The notes under the pieces: model-generated | What the model was told of the DNA's origin: nothing | What the model saw: only the letters and a program-made list of their open reading frames with translations | Database searches by the model: none | From: Patiria pectinifera | Taxonomy: Eukaryota; Echinodermata; Asteroidea; Valvatida; Asterinidae | Reading direction: 5' to 3' | Assembly (NCBI GenBank): GCA_029964075.1 | Contig: CM057141.1 | Coordinates: 5,766,001 to 5,830,000, forward strand | DNA length: 64,000 nucleotides | In this document: in pieces, positions 12,593-23,300 of the stretch | Numbering within the stretch: the first letter of the stretch is position 1 | Layout: every line of letters begins with the position of its first letter | Position numbers and translations under genes: made by a program

Positions 12593-13123
12593 TTAAAGGG
12601 AAAATACAACATTTGCAAACATCAAAAAATAAAACTACCAAATCATTTTGAAATACCTTGCTGGACTGTTAGTGAATGACAGTGTAAAGCATCCTGTAAA
12701 ATCATGGCACCTGGTTTACTGTCATTTTCAAGAAAAGTGGTATTCTTGTATCAATTTCCAACGCTGGTCGGCCGACCAGCGTTGGAAAAAAACTGACTTT
12801 TTTTAAATACTGGCCCCAATTGACCATCGCACTTGTTTGCAATCGATTACACAGCTATGAACGGGTACAAGCCAGCTAGACTGGTTCCCTGACCTTACAA
12901 TTCTCCAATTTATGTAAACTGCTCTGTTTCTTCTTATATGGAGTCAGGGAACCAGACTACAGGAAAATGATTGTTTTTCTTGTTTTTCTTGGTTTTTATA
13001 GCATTTTCGAACCCAAAACCTCAAAAAATTCAGTGTAACTATATTTGTTATATATTTCCAACCCCCCAATTCCATCCATTTCTGAAAATTACAGCAAAAG
13101 CAAATGATGTATATTCCCTTTAA
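12593..13123 (+). mobile_element. TTAA-ended MITE family A, copy 1
   Basis: Starts TTAAAGGGAAAATACAACAT and ends in the inverted complement (atgtatattccctttaa). An internal palindrome reads ccaacgctggtcggccgacc and continues symmetrically (about 12758-12787). Further copies are at 15855-16384, 45459-46090 and, reversed, 44790-45313. About 530 bp without coding capacity. Confidence 0.8.
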
Positions 13124-13170
13124 CAATATAGAGTATTATATACTTCCATTCGTGCCCCATTAAGGTTTAG

Positions 13171-13742
13171 TTTAAGGGTCCGTGAAATGAATTTTTCTTA
13201 GAAACATATTTTGGGCAACTTTCTACTCCTCTTAAACGTATGAAAACTATTTGACATCCCTTTTTGGTTAATTGTATTAAAAATTGCACTTCTTTAAACA
13301 TAAAAAATTGTCCATGCTTTCCCGGACAACTGAGGGCGCTGTTGCTGTGATGTCATTTCAGGAAGTTCAGTTTAGGGATTTTTGTGTTCAAATCGTGAAC
13401 CCAACAATGTGCTAATTGAACAATCTGTGTGAAAAGTTTGCTCACTGCTTTGTACTAACACAACAACGAATCACCACAGAAAAGAACATTTAGAACAGGA
13501 AAGTAGCCCCAATTCTGGCCACCTTTGTGCTGAAATAGCTGCAACATTGAGGTTTCTGCCTGTTAATGACATCACACTTTTGCTCATGAATATGGAATTT
13601 CGCATCAGCATAAAAACCAAAAAACACCACTGAAAATACCCTTGCATATTGCAAAACGAAAACCGAAGATTAATGAAATACAAACTAAGGTGCATTTTCA
13701 AGGATTGCATTTCAAATAATTACTTTGCATGATCCCTTTAAA
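13171..13742 (+). mobile_element. TTAA-ended MITE family C, copy
   Basis: Starts TTTAAGGGTCCGTGAAATG and ends ATCCCTTTAAA. Collinear with 9557-10144. It follows a family A copy almost directly, so this spacer has taken repeated TTAA-type insertions. Confidence 0.7.
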
Positions 13743-14340
13743 TTAATTTGTGTTAGTGTAGATAGAATCTGATGATGACTCATTAAAAATTGTGACTTCC
13801 TTTGCTAAATTTCGACTACAAAATGTTAGAGCTAAACTTGCGAAATCAAGAGACGGGGAATTCCGAAACGACAGCAAATCTTTTCCCCTTTAAATTTCGC
13901 AATGCATGACGAAAAACTGTACAACCCTGAATAATGTTGCACCCTCGATTGCTGGCTTCTCTAAATGTGAAAGATTAAAAAAAAAAAAACTACTTAAGAG
14001 CCACTATGGGGGACAACTCTTTTCGAGTAATTTTTCATTCTTTTAGATTGAAGTTTGGATCTTTTTGAGTGGTTTTTCACTATGGCCCATAGTGAGAAAC
14101 ATTAATTAACTTCCAACCTTTTTAAAGAGCCATATGGGGAGAACTCTTTTTGAGTGGTTTATCACTCTTTAACAGTTAGAAATCGACTTATGATTTTATT
14201 ACCACAATAGCCCCCATAGTCCATCCAGCGAAACAATAGAGAGAACGTAGGCCCAGTTTAGTGGGGCAGATAGCGGAAATATTTAGGGGAATTGTGCCAT
14301 TGATGATACAAACATGGCACTTGGCACACAGTCAGAGTTT

Positions 14341-14530
14341 ATCATGAGAAAGATATTTGGCTATAGGGCCATCGCAGATGTTGTCCTTTGAAAACAAATA
14401 TAGGTAGAAAAACAAGCAATGGCAGCCATGTTGAAAATTTTGAATATGGCTTGTTATTCTATACCTATATTTTTTGGTCAAAGGACAAATCTGCGATGGC
14501 CCTATATAGCCAAAACAAATTCTCATGACA
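14341..14530. repeat. Foldback with about 50-bp arms
   Basis: Left arm (ggctatagggccatcgcaga at about 14359) pairs with right arm (tctgcgatggccctatatag at about 14490). Outer bases (atgagaa/ttctcat) also match. No coding potential; probably a MITE. Confidence 0.65.
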
Positions 14531-15854
14531 TACTCTTGAATGTGTGCCAAATGCGTTAACGGGGCCAACTTGGTTTTAGTCGCTCTGGAAATCCGAGGAA
14601 ACAATTAGTACTTCCAGGAACACATTTTCCAGGCCAGTTTGGGAAATGTTGACGGGGATACTGTCTCGCGCAAAACATAAAACAAGCCATTTGTATTTCC
14701 TTACTGTATTTCCTGGAGATCGGTGTTGACACTTTTGTGTTTCTACCTTCTACAGTTGCAATAACGTTCTGTTATATCCCCCGACTATTTCCAGCGGAAA
14801 GGGTGACCCCGATTTTCTTTTCTTTTTTTTCCGATAGGAAATACTGTAGGCGGCTTGTTGGCCGTTTTGAAGGGGGTCATGGCTATTAAAAAAAAAGGGC
14901 TTCGATTTCTTCGTTTAAACTTTAAAGTATTAAGGGGGTGGGGGTAACTTGAAATCAGGACTTTGTATTAAGGGTGTATGACAGTAAGTAAGCCTAAAAT
15001 TGGCTATGCGGTCCAAATCACAATTTGTATGCCGTCAAATTTTCTGCATTTTGTGCATTTTGTGGGCCATGAACTTGAAGGTTGAAAAGAAGAAGGGCAG
15101 AAGCCGTGCTCATGACTTCAAGCTTTGGTATTTCTGTGTTATAGTTGGATGAAACTGGGCCCTAAAATGTGTCTATTTTGTAATGGAGTGTAGGCATCTT
15201 TTTTTCAAGATGGTGATGGGCTTCACCATTACTTTTAGGTGGTAATCATCTTTGGGTGGAAATTTCTCCCAAAGCTCATGTATTTTTGAATTACCACCCC
15301 TCCCCCCCAAAAAAATTGAACAGAAATTGAACGATGATGAAATAAACTTTAATTTGATGTGTGTGTCTCCAACATCTTGGAGAGTTGTGATCACGTGCCC
15401 CGAATTCGTCTCAGAGATTTCGGGGTTGCCATGGGCGTCGCGAGTGGGGGGGGGGCGCTTCCCCCGGAAAAGCAACCCCCCCCCAAAAAAAAAAGAGGAA
15501 AAAATAGGGGAAAAAAGGGAAAATAGGTGTTAAGTCATATTTGCTATTAATTTAATACACATTTAAGGGTGTCAATGGGGTGGGGTGGGCGTCCCCCGCC
15601 CACCCTCGAAAAAAAAATGATGAATGGAGAATATGCTAGCGAAAATTTGCTTTGCCCCCCTCCCCCGAAAAAAATCCTGGCGACGCCCATGGGTGTTGCA
15701 TACATTCACGAATGAGAAAGAAAGAAAAATTCACAACTCTCCAAGATTTTCAAGAGACATCGATTTAGGCCCCTTTTTTAAATTGTTCATTTTCACTTTT
15801 TGTTTTGGGGACTAATTCAGAATTGGCGATACATGTATTCCCTTCCTATTTTCT
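14531..15854. other. Intergenic spacer with G/C homopolymer-bearing repeat ends
   Basis: No gene recognised. Around 15430-15700 are poly-G/poly-C runs next to gggcgtcg and, inverted, atcctggcgacgcccat (about 15677-15692). The same gggcgtcgccaggatt phrase occurs at 28220 and 27652, which marks these as ends of a dispersed element. Confidence 0.45.
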
Positions 15855-16384
15855 TTAAAGGGAATATACAACATTTGCAAACATCGAAAAATAAAACTAC
15901 CAAGTTTTTAAGAAATACCTTACTAGGATGTTGGTAAATGACAGTCTAAAGCATCCTGTAAAATTATGGCACCTGGTGTCAAGTCATTTTCAAGAAAATA
16001 GTATATTTGTATACATTTCCAACGGTGGTCGGCCGACCACCGTTGGAAAAACCTAACTATATTTCAACTACTGCTCCAAATTTACCTTTTTTCAGTCCAA
16101 ATTTTGTTTGGTATTGGTTACATGTTCATGAACGGGTGCAGGCCAGCAAGACTGGTTCCCTTACCGTACAATTTTCTGGCAACTATAAATTGATCCATTT
16201 CATCTTTAGTGGAGTCAGGGAACCAGACTACTTGAACAATTTTGTTTTTCTTGGCTTTTCCAGCATTTTCGAACAAAAAACTTCAAACATGTCAGTGTAA
16301 CAATATTTGATTTATTATACTAACCCCTCAAATACTCCATTTCTGAAAATTACAGCAAAAGTCAATGATGTACATTCCCTTTAA
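15855..16384 (+). mobile_element. TTAA-ended MITE family A, copy 2
   Basis: Starts TTAAAGGGAATATACAACAT and ends gtacattccctttaa. It has the same internal GGTCGGCCGACC palindrome and the same order of blocks as copy 1. Length 530 bp against 531 bp. Confidence 0.8.
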
Positions 16385-18844
16385 GCTTATGCATGTTTCC
16401 AAAAAAAAAAAAAAAAGCCCATCGCTATTTCTAGAAAATGACTCTTTTGTTGCATTTTTGGTTTTTTTCCATCGATTGAGTCTGTATACTATAACCAGCA
16501 CGCTAGGGGTACCCCCAATCCCCCGTGCAAACCCTAGTCTATTGTTACCTAACGCATCCCCCTACATATCTGAAAAGAATTCCTGAGATTCTGGTAACAC
16601 AATGACCAACACAAAAGAGGGGGTTCCCTGTGTCACATATCGTACTACATATGCTGCATACTATAAACAGAAGGGATTATTTTCACTCAATGCATGAGCT
16701 ATGTATATCTGAATACAAAACAAAAATCCCCAGAACTAGGGGAATCCCCAACATTCACGTTTTTGGAATGTCCAGGGCGCCACCAATATTTTCTGGGAAT
16801 CCCTGAAGCAATTATTTTCGAGCCTGTAGAACAAACCATATTGATCGAACTGGTACGAACTGTACGTTTGTCTACTATCACAGAAAAACGGTATTTCCAA
16901 AGAAGGTCAGACGTTGTATTGTTTTTCCCCGTACTTCAAATATGAGAGAATCTGCTAAATTTAGCTCAGAAATACCCGATGGTGTGTGGTTTACAATTAC
17001 AGTGTCCAAAGTGAAACTGAAAATACGCTGCGCAGTTGGTTGATGCTCAGCTAAGCAAGAAAGACGTGGACATCACGAAGTCGTATCAAATCCTTGTGTG
17101 GTCAGAAGTGGTGGGCCAAGCCTTTTGGCCGCATAAATAGGTAACTGCTAACTGGTAAAGTTTTGATATAAGCCTACATAATTATATCAGTTACTGGATT
17201 GTTGGGGAGGAGGTAAGACTTCAGCATCTCGACGACGCTATTATGATGGTTGTTTAGTAGGCCTACTTTTTAGAATTTTCTGGAAGTAGGCCTAGGCCTA
17301 GTCCGAGTAACTTGGACCCAACTTATCGCCTTTTTTAACATTTGGACATGGTCTGGCGATAGTAAGGTCCAAGCTAATACCGCGAGCTGGACAACACCGT
17401 CCCAAAAACCAACATTTTCCAACAAAAACATCAGATTTCACCTTCAAAACGGCCTCCAAATTACTAGATATACCACCTGAGGTACAAGTAGACATCGATG
17501 ATTAAGATGGTTGTACTGAAGTTTACTTACGATCCGGAAAAAAGTGAAATTGTCCGTTCATTTCGGAGAGCTCCCCTCGCGATCTTGAACACGTTAAATT
17601 TTCGATCGTGTTTAATGTTTGAATGACGCGATTTCTTCTTCATGCCCAGCATACATTCGATGGTCCCCGTATCCCGAGTGCGATTCCGTTTCCGAGCACG
17701 GGCGATGCATCGATTATGATAATCAGTCACGTTTGTAAACACACACATGTGCATTTCAAACTGTAAAAGGGAATCGGGAACCAGCTTGAACTGGTATCCG
17801 CCATAAAAGCTGCGCTAATCCCCGACTCCCTATTATCGTTTGAAATGCAAATGTGTTTACAAACCTGATCCAGTCTGTTGCAACCTGACGCTACTTCAGC
17901 GGCTATGTACAAAGTTTACGGATAGTCAAGAAATTTTTTAAGTATTTCCTAACAAAACTGGAAATGTTTCTCAGTCCCAGTGAATGACCTTCATTGAGAT
18001 GATATATGAACAAAAAAGCAGCGTCAGGTTGCAACATTCTTTCCATTTTATAATATGGGTTAGGCCAAAAAAATGTCTTTAAAAAACATATTCAATGTTA
18101 GATGATGTCTTAAAACTGCCAAACTCACTGGTTTGACTGGAATCCTGCTGCTGCACAATTTTAACCATACACAGTATTGAGTCCCAAATTTTCAGCCTAA
18201 ATTTTAACATGTTTTTAGATGGGGTTACAATCAGTGTTGTAGTCAAGTATTTATACCGAGTACTGCTGAAACATTAGGTTAGGCAAAAAAAAAAATAGTT
18301 GTGTTTTTTTTTTTTCAAGCTTGTATTGTACAGACAAGGTGGGTACTATTTTGCTTTTTTGTGTCCTCATTATACATTGGTGTCCTCCATAATTTGCCTT
18401 GGTGCCCTTTATCATTTGCCTTGGTGCAATTTCCCCATTCCTTGGTGCTCCTTGGTACAAAAATTTGAGGAGGCGCGGCAATAGAGGGCGCTGTTGTAGC
18501 TTCCGTGTTAATTTGAAAAAAAGAAAAAAGGTTGACGCGCATGATTAAATTCGACGCACGCGCTGACCAGAGACCGAGTATTTATTTTTTTGGGCCTTAC
18601 TGAGTACAAGTACGAGTACGAGTACTTGTACTTCCGAGTACAAGAACGAGTGCTTGTATTCCGAATACGGCCATACCACAAATGATTCATTGTGCGTAAT
18701 TGGCCCAGGCCCAGTCAGACCGATATACAGACCCACTAGTGCTAAATATACTGATGTTAAATAAGATGTTAAAAGATTTGTTCAAATAGAAAACTGACAT
18801 TCCGAACGCTACAAATTTAATTGTTTTGTTCTAATATCCAACAG
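16385..18844. other. Spacer between IRF-A and IRF-B, no gene recognised
   Basis: Holds an inverted repeat (gtttgtaaacacac near 17728 against gtgtttacaaac near 17854). A segment at 18083-18230 is shared with 40680-40770 (ccgccaaactcactggtttg type). An overlapping gagtac/acttgt repeat block lies at 18600-18665. I searched this stretch specifically for IRF DNA-binding exons (W-K-H-A type coding) and saw none. Confidence 0.6.
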
Positions 18845-18922
18845 TATTACTGGCAGCGGACATTTCTTCTACATTCAAAATCAACTAGTTTGCTCTTCAT
18901 CAAAGTCCACTGCCAAAAAGAA

Positions 18923-20292
18923 ATGGACGGCTACGTGCCTCTAGATCAGCAGGTAATTTTCAGCCACAAGTTTTTTTTATCTTCCAGTTGGTTAACGTTT
19001 CACGTGGGAGCGAAAATGAAGCAAGTTTCATGACGTCATCAATACCAAAACTAGTTTTGTATCGTTCGAAAATTTGTGAAATTTCATGGACTAGCCCTTA
19101 TAAAAATTGCTGAGTCTTTAACTAGGTACCTACATGTAAGTGGAAGAGAAAACAATAAGGTTATTCATTAAGAAATTAATATGTGCTGCGTTTGCTCATT
19201 TCAGTTTGAATGTAGTTTGTAAACTAAATCTGGCACAGTTTATCCTTGGAATGATTAAAGGCGCACTAGGTCCTGAATTCCCCGAAAATGTTATGTTTTG
19301 GATTGTTTACTTAGCCTATTTCAAACATCTGGTTGAAAGGAAACCAACCTAATGTCTTACCGTTCCCGAGAAAAAACGAAAAAAGCCCGCTTGTTTACAT
19401 CGGACATGACGGAGTACGAATACGTTTTTCGTGTCGTTCTCATGTATGCTATACACGTTATGTGTCTCGGGAACAGCGTGCGGTGACCAATCACCAATGC
19501 AAAAAATTGTGGTTTCTTCAACGTCCGCAAAAGGCGAACACTTTACGCGTACGAATGAAATCACAACTAGCATCCAAACAGCTCGAATTTATGGGGTCGC
19601 AAAAGTGGACCCGAAATTCGTTCTCGCACGCATAATACAGGAATAACACAAAAACGCCCAGTTTTGAAAGGATAGTTGTGTGGATGTTTATATCCTACTT
19701 TTAAAGTTATTTCCGATTATCATCTCGTTCAAAGTGCCTTTTGTAGCCTAATTGGGCTGTTCCAGGACCTAGTGTCCCTTTAAGTGTAGGACACTTAAAA
19801 ATTTGTTGATCTGTGTGTCATATTCGTTGAAGACTTTATTGTGCTTTTTGAAATGACAAATGAAAGTGAACATATTAATTCAGTAATCGTCTGAATTTGG
19901 CTGACAGTTACATTTTTAGTGAAACGTTAACAGTTTCATCTTTTAAATGTGATGCTATTTCAGGGCAGCGAAACTCAGACGGTTTTCCCAGAACTGGGCT
20001 TGCTCCAAAATTACAATCCTCTTCAAAAGCAGTTGATGATGCAGCTTCCAACATATACTGAAGCGGCAGCGATGGCTCAATGGGTGCAACCAAGCAATGG
20101 TCAGGTGCAGAATCCTCAGCCCATGCTCCAGATGCCTCAAGCACATCAGGTACCAGTCCCGGAGCTTTTGCCAAATCTGACGACTTATCTACAGACGGCG
20201 CAGGTGGCACAACAAGAGGATTATATGCCGCCGAGCGTTCAGGTGACCTCTGACTTGAATCCTCTTCAGCAGCAACAGCAGCAACAGCAACA

Positions 20293-20323
<31 letters not shown>

Positions 20324-23300
20324 CAACTACAACAACCACAACCACAACAACCACAACAACAACCACAACAGCAACAACAACAACAACAGCAGCAGCTATT
20401 GCTGCAGCAGATGCAGCTGCAGCAGCAGCAGCTTCAGCAACAGCAACAGCAGCTGCTGGCACAAGTGTTGCAGGCTCCACCCATCCAGTTGCCACCCATC
20501 CAGTTACAGGATGTCAATCATCCGCAGTTCCAGTCACCACCTGGCCAGGATCAAGCTAATCAAGGTAATCAAGGTATTTAGACAGATTTCTTTTACGTCC
20601 CATCCGAAGGAGGAATCAGTAATGGTCTTGCCTGTGTCCTTACAAGTCCTCGCGAATCCCCACAATTAAGTCAATCACGATACCTCTTGTCTCATGCTAC
20701 TAAAATGAACCCTGACAGAGCATCCATTTGTTAAACTCCTCCGTTACTTGTGATTGGACTCGAAAAAGGACTTGTGATTTACTTTTGACTGGACATGTGA
20801 TGGACTTGTGGTGGACTCCTCTGCAACACTGGATCTTACTTCGTTAAATTCCAGAGATCTGACTGCAGAAGGCATAGATCACTCGCAATGGATCCTTCCT
20901 GCCTGAGAATTAAACAGTGGACATTGACCAATGACATCACAAGTTTGAGTCAGGTGACCATGGTAGCTTGTTCAAACCACGTCACAAGGACCGAGAAATG
21001 TACACAAGTCAGAGTTGGGTGGGGCATGCAACAGTCCACTGTTTAGTTGCTCATTAGAATATCCCACGTGATTGGGCAGTCAGGTTTGCGCAGTGGTTCT
21101 TTCCTCGCCTTCCACCGCCATGGCCCAGGTTCGATTCCTGCCCGGACCACATGTGGTTTGGTTTTACAGTCCCTACCTGATTCCGTGGTTTTTTTTCCCC
21201 TAGAATATTCTTCTTGGGTCTTCCTCCCACCTCCTGAAATCTCTTCTCTACGTCTTTTCTTTACAGGTTTCTTCAGGCTTGCGAGCTAACAGTGCCTAGG
21301 GCGCTTTTGAGCCTTGAGAAATCCTTGGTTTCATTACCAGAAACTAATAATAATGATACTAATAATAAAATGTCTAAGGTATTTGTAACTCTTCCTTTAA
21401 TGTTTTTTGTCGTGGACAGTGACTTCCATCCTGGACGAGTTTATGGCCAATTTCAACGGAAGCTCAGAGGCTGATGTTACTGACACGTCAATTGATTCTC
21501 TTCTTAAACAACTAGGAGGTTTGTCTATTCGTCATTTGCTTTTGTCATTATTTCCAAGTTGTCTATTCTGGTATACATACAAAAAAACCTTAATGTTAAT
21601 ACAGTGGAACGTTGCTTTAGCTAACATCTCAGAAGTTGTTCGTAATAGCGATCATGCGGTATAGCGATTTTAAGCTGCCGGTGCTCCGGTACTCATTTTT
21701 CAATAAATGGCGCCCTTCATAACTTCACCCTGCATTCCCTGGTAGTTACTAAAAGACTACCTTGAACACATGCCAACTATTGAATCATCTAATTACACAG
21801 TTTTTAGTTTACTACCTACAGCAATGGGTGGCTTTCCCCTACTATTCTCTATCACTATTCTGTGGACATTTTTCAACAAAAATGTTGGTACATTTTGTAC
21901 ACAAAAATCGGGAGCCAAGGATGATGTTCGGTTTAGCCGAATGTTCAGTCTAGCGATGCTCAGTAAAGCGACGTTCCACTGTATGTGGGCATAGTGCATA
22001 TGATCTCTATTAATTACAAATGTATATTTTTAAATCAATTACAGGAGATGGACAGCACACTGATCGTTTACCACTTGATTATCCAAACAAGTGCCCATAT
22101 AACCCAGGTGTTACCATGGCGACAGCAGTTCCAACCAATCCAGCTACACCACTTGCTGGTTTCTCTAATACCATGGTAACAGCATCGACCAATCAGGTTG
22201 CACTACCAGGAAACTCAGCAGCAGCTGCAGGAATGCCATTGGTTGGTCAAGCTGCACACCTTGCCCAGGGGGGTGTAGCCATGGTGACCGTACCCGCCAC
22301 CGTGATGGCCAATCACATTTCGCAGTCCACGACAAACCGCGTGGCTCAGCTGAGCCCTTCAAACCCCCCCACGGATGCTGCCATGGGAACCACCACTGCA
22401 GCCTCCCCCATCTGCAACCCCACTAACTCCACCTCAGAAACCAACGAGAATCCTCCAAGGAAAACCAAGACCAAAAGGGCCAAGCCGAGGAAGCCTACAG
22501 CAAAACGTCAGGCCGGCGCCAAGTCCAAGAAGGACGCTAACCAGTTGTCATCACTGGAAACAGATGCCAAAAAGACTAAAACCGCAGACATTGAAGGAAT
22601 CGCTGAACCGCCTGATGGTGAGTGCATGTATCTAGTGGCGCTGAGTTAATTTTGCCGAAAATTTCAAAATTGTCAAAAGGCGAAATGTCCCAGAAACAAC
22701 TTCTGATATAAAACGCCACAAAAACTGATTGGCAAGAGTCATTTCAACAGTGTTTGTACGATATGTCTTGTCGACACTTCATGTGTTTCAATATACTCTG
22801 GGGTGTGCACTGGAGTGTAAATTGTTTAACAGTAGGCCGTGCACAACGGCCCACACAATGGTCAGCACTCATGATGTGCATCGGGTTGGGTTGACCAGGC
22901 CAAACCGACCCGAAACATTAGAGATATAAACTGAATCTGAACTGAAACCGATCTTAACTCCCTTAAACCGACCCGACCCGACCCAACAAAAAATAAGTTA
23001 AAACCGACCCAACCCGACCCGAACCGACCCGAAAAAACCCCGAAAAAAACGAATACCTTGCTCGGACAAAGTGATCACTTTTTTGTGCCTGCCCTTACCC
23101 ACATGGCAAGAATTCTTTTGCAAAACCATCGTCTCTCTCTCTGGCATACTCAGTGGGTTGATCAAGAGTAACTCCGCTTATTGAACAAACGCATGGTATC
23201 ATCACGCGGTATCACGAAACGGTTACAATGTATCTTGTCAGTCACACCGTGGGAACTTGATAGTGCGCTCGGTGGCCACACCACACTAGGGCTGCGGTCA

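Noticed and set aside
15252-15533. ORFs near 15.2-15.8 kb
   Set aside because: They run through homopolymer tracts and repeat ends shared with 27.6-28.7 kb. No domain recognised.
19908-20495. 195-aa minus-strand ORF with polyalanine/polyvaline
   Set aside because: It is the antisense of the CAG/CAA repeat of IRF-B and stays open for compositional reasons. No splice or family support.
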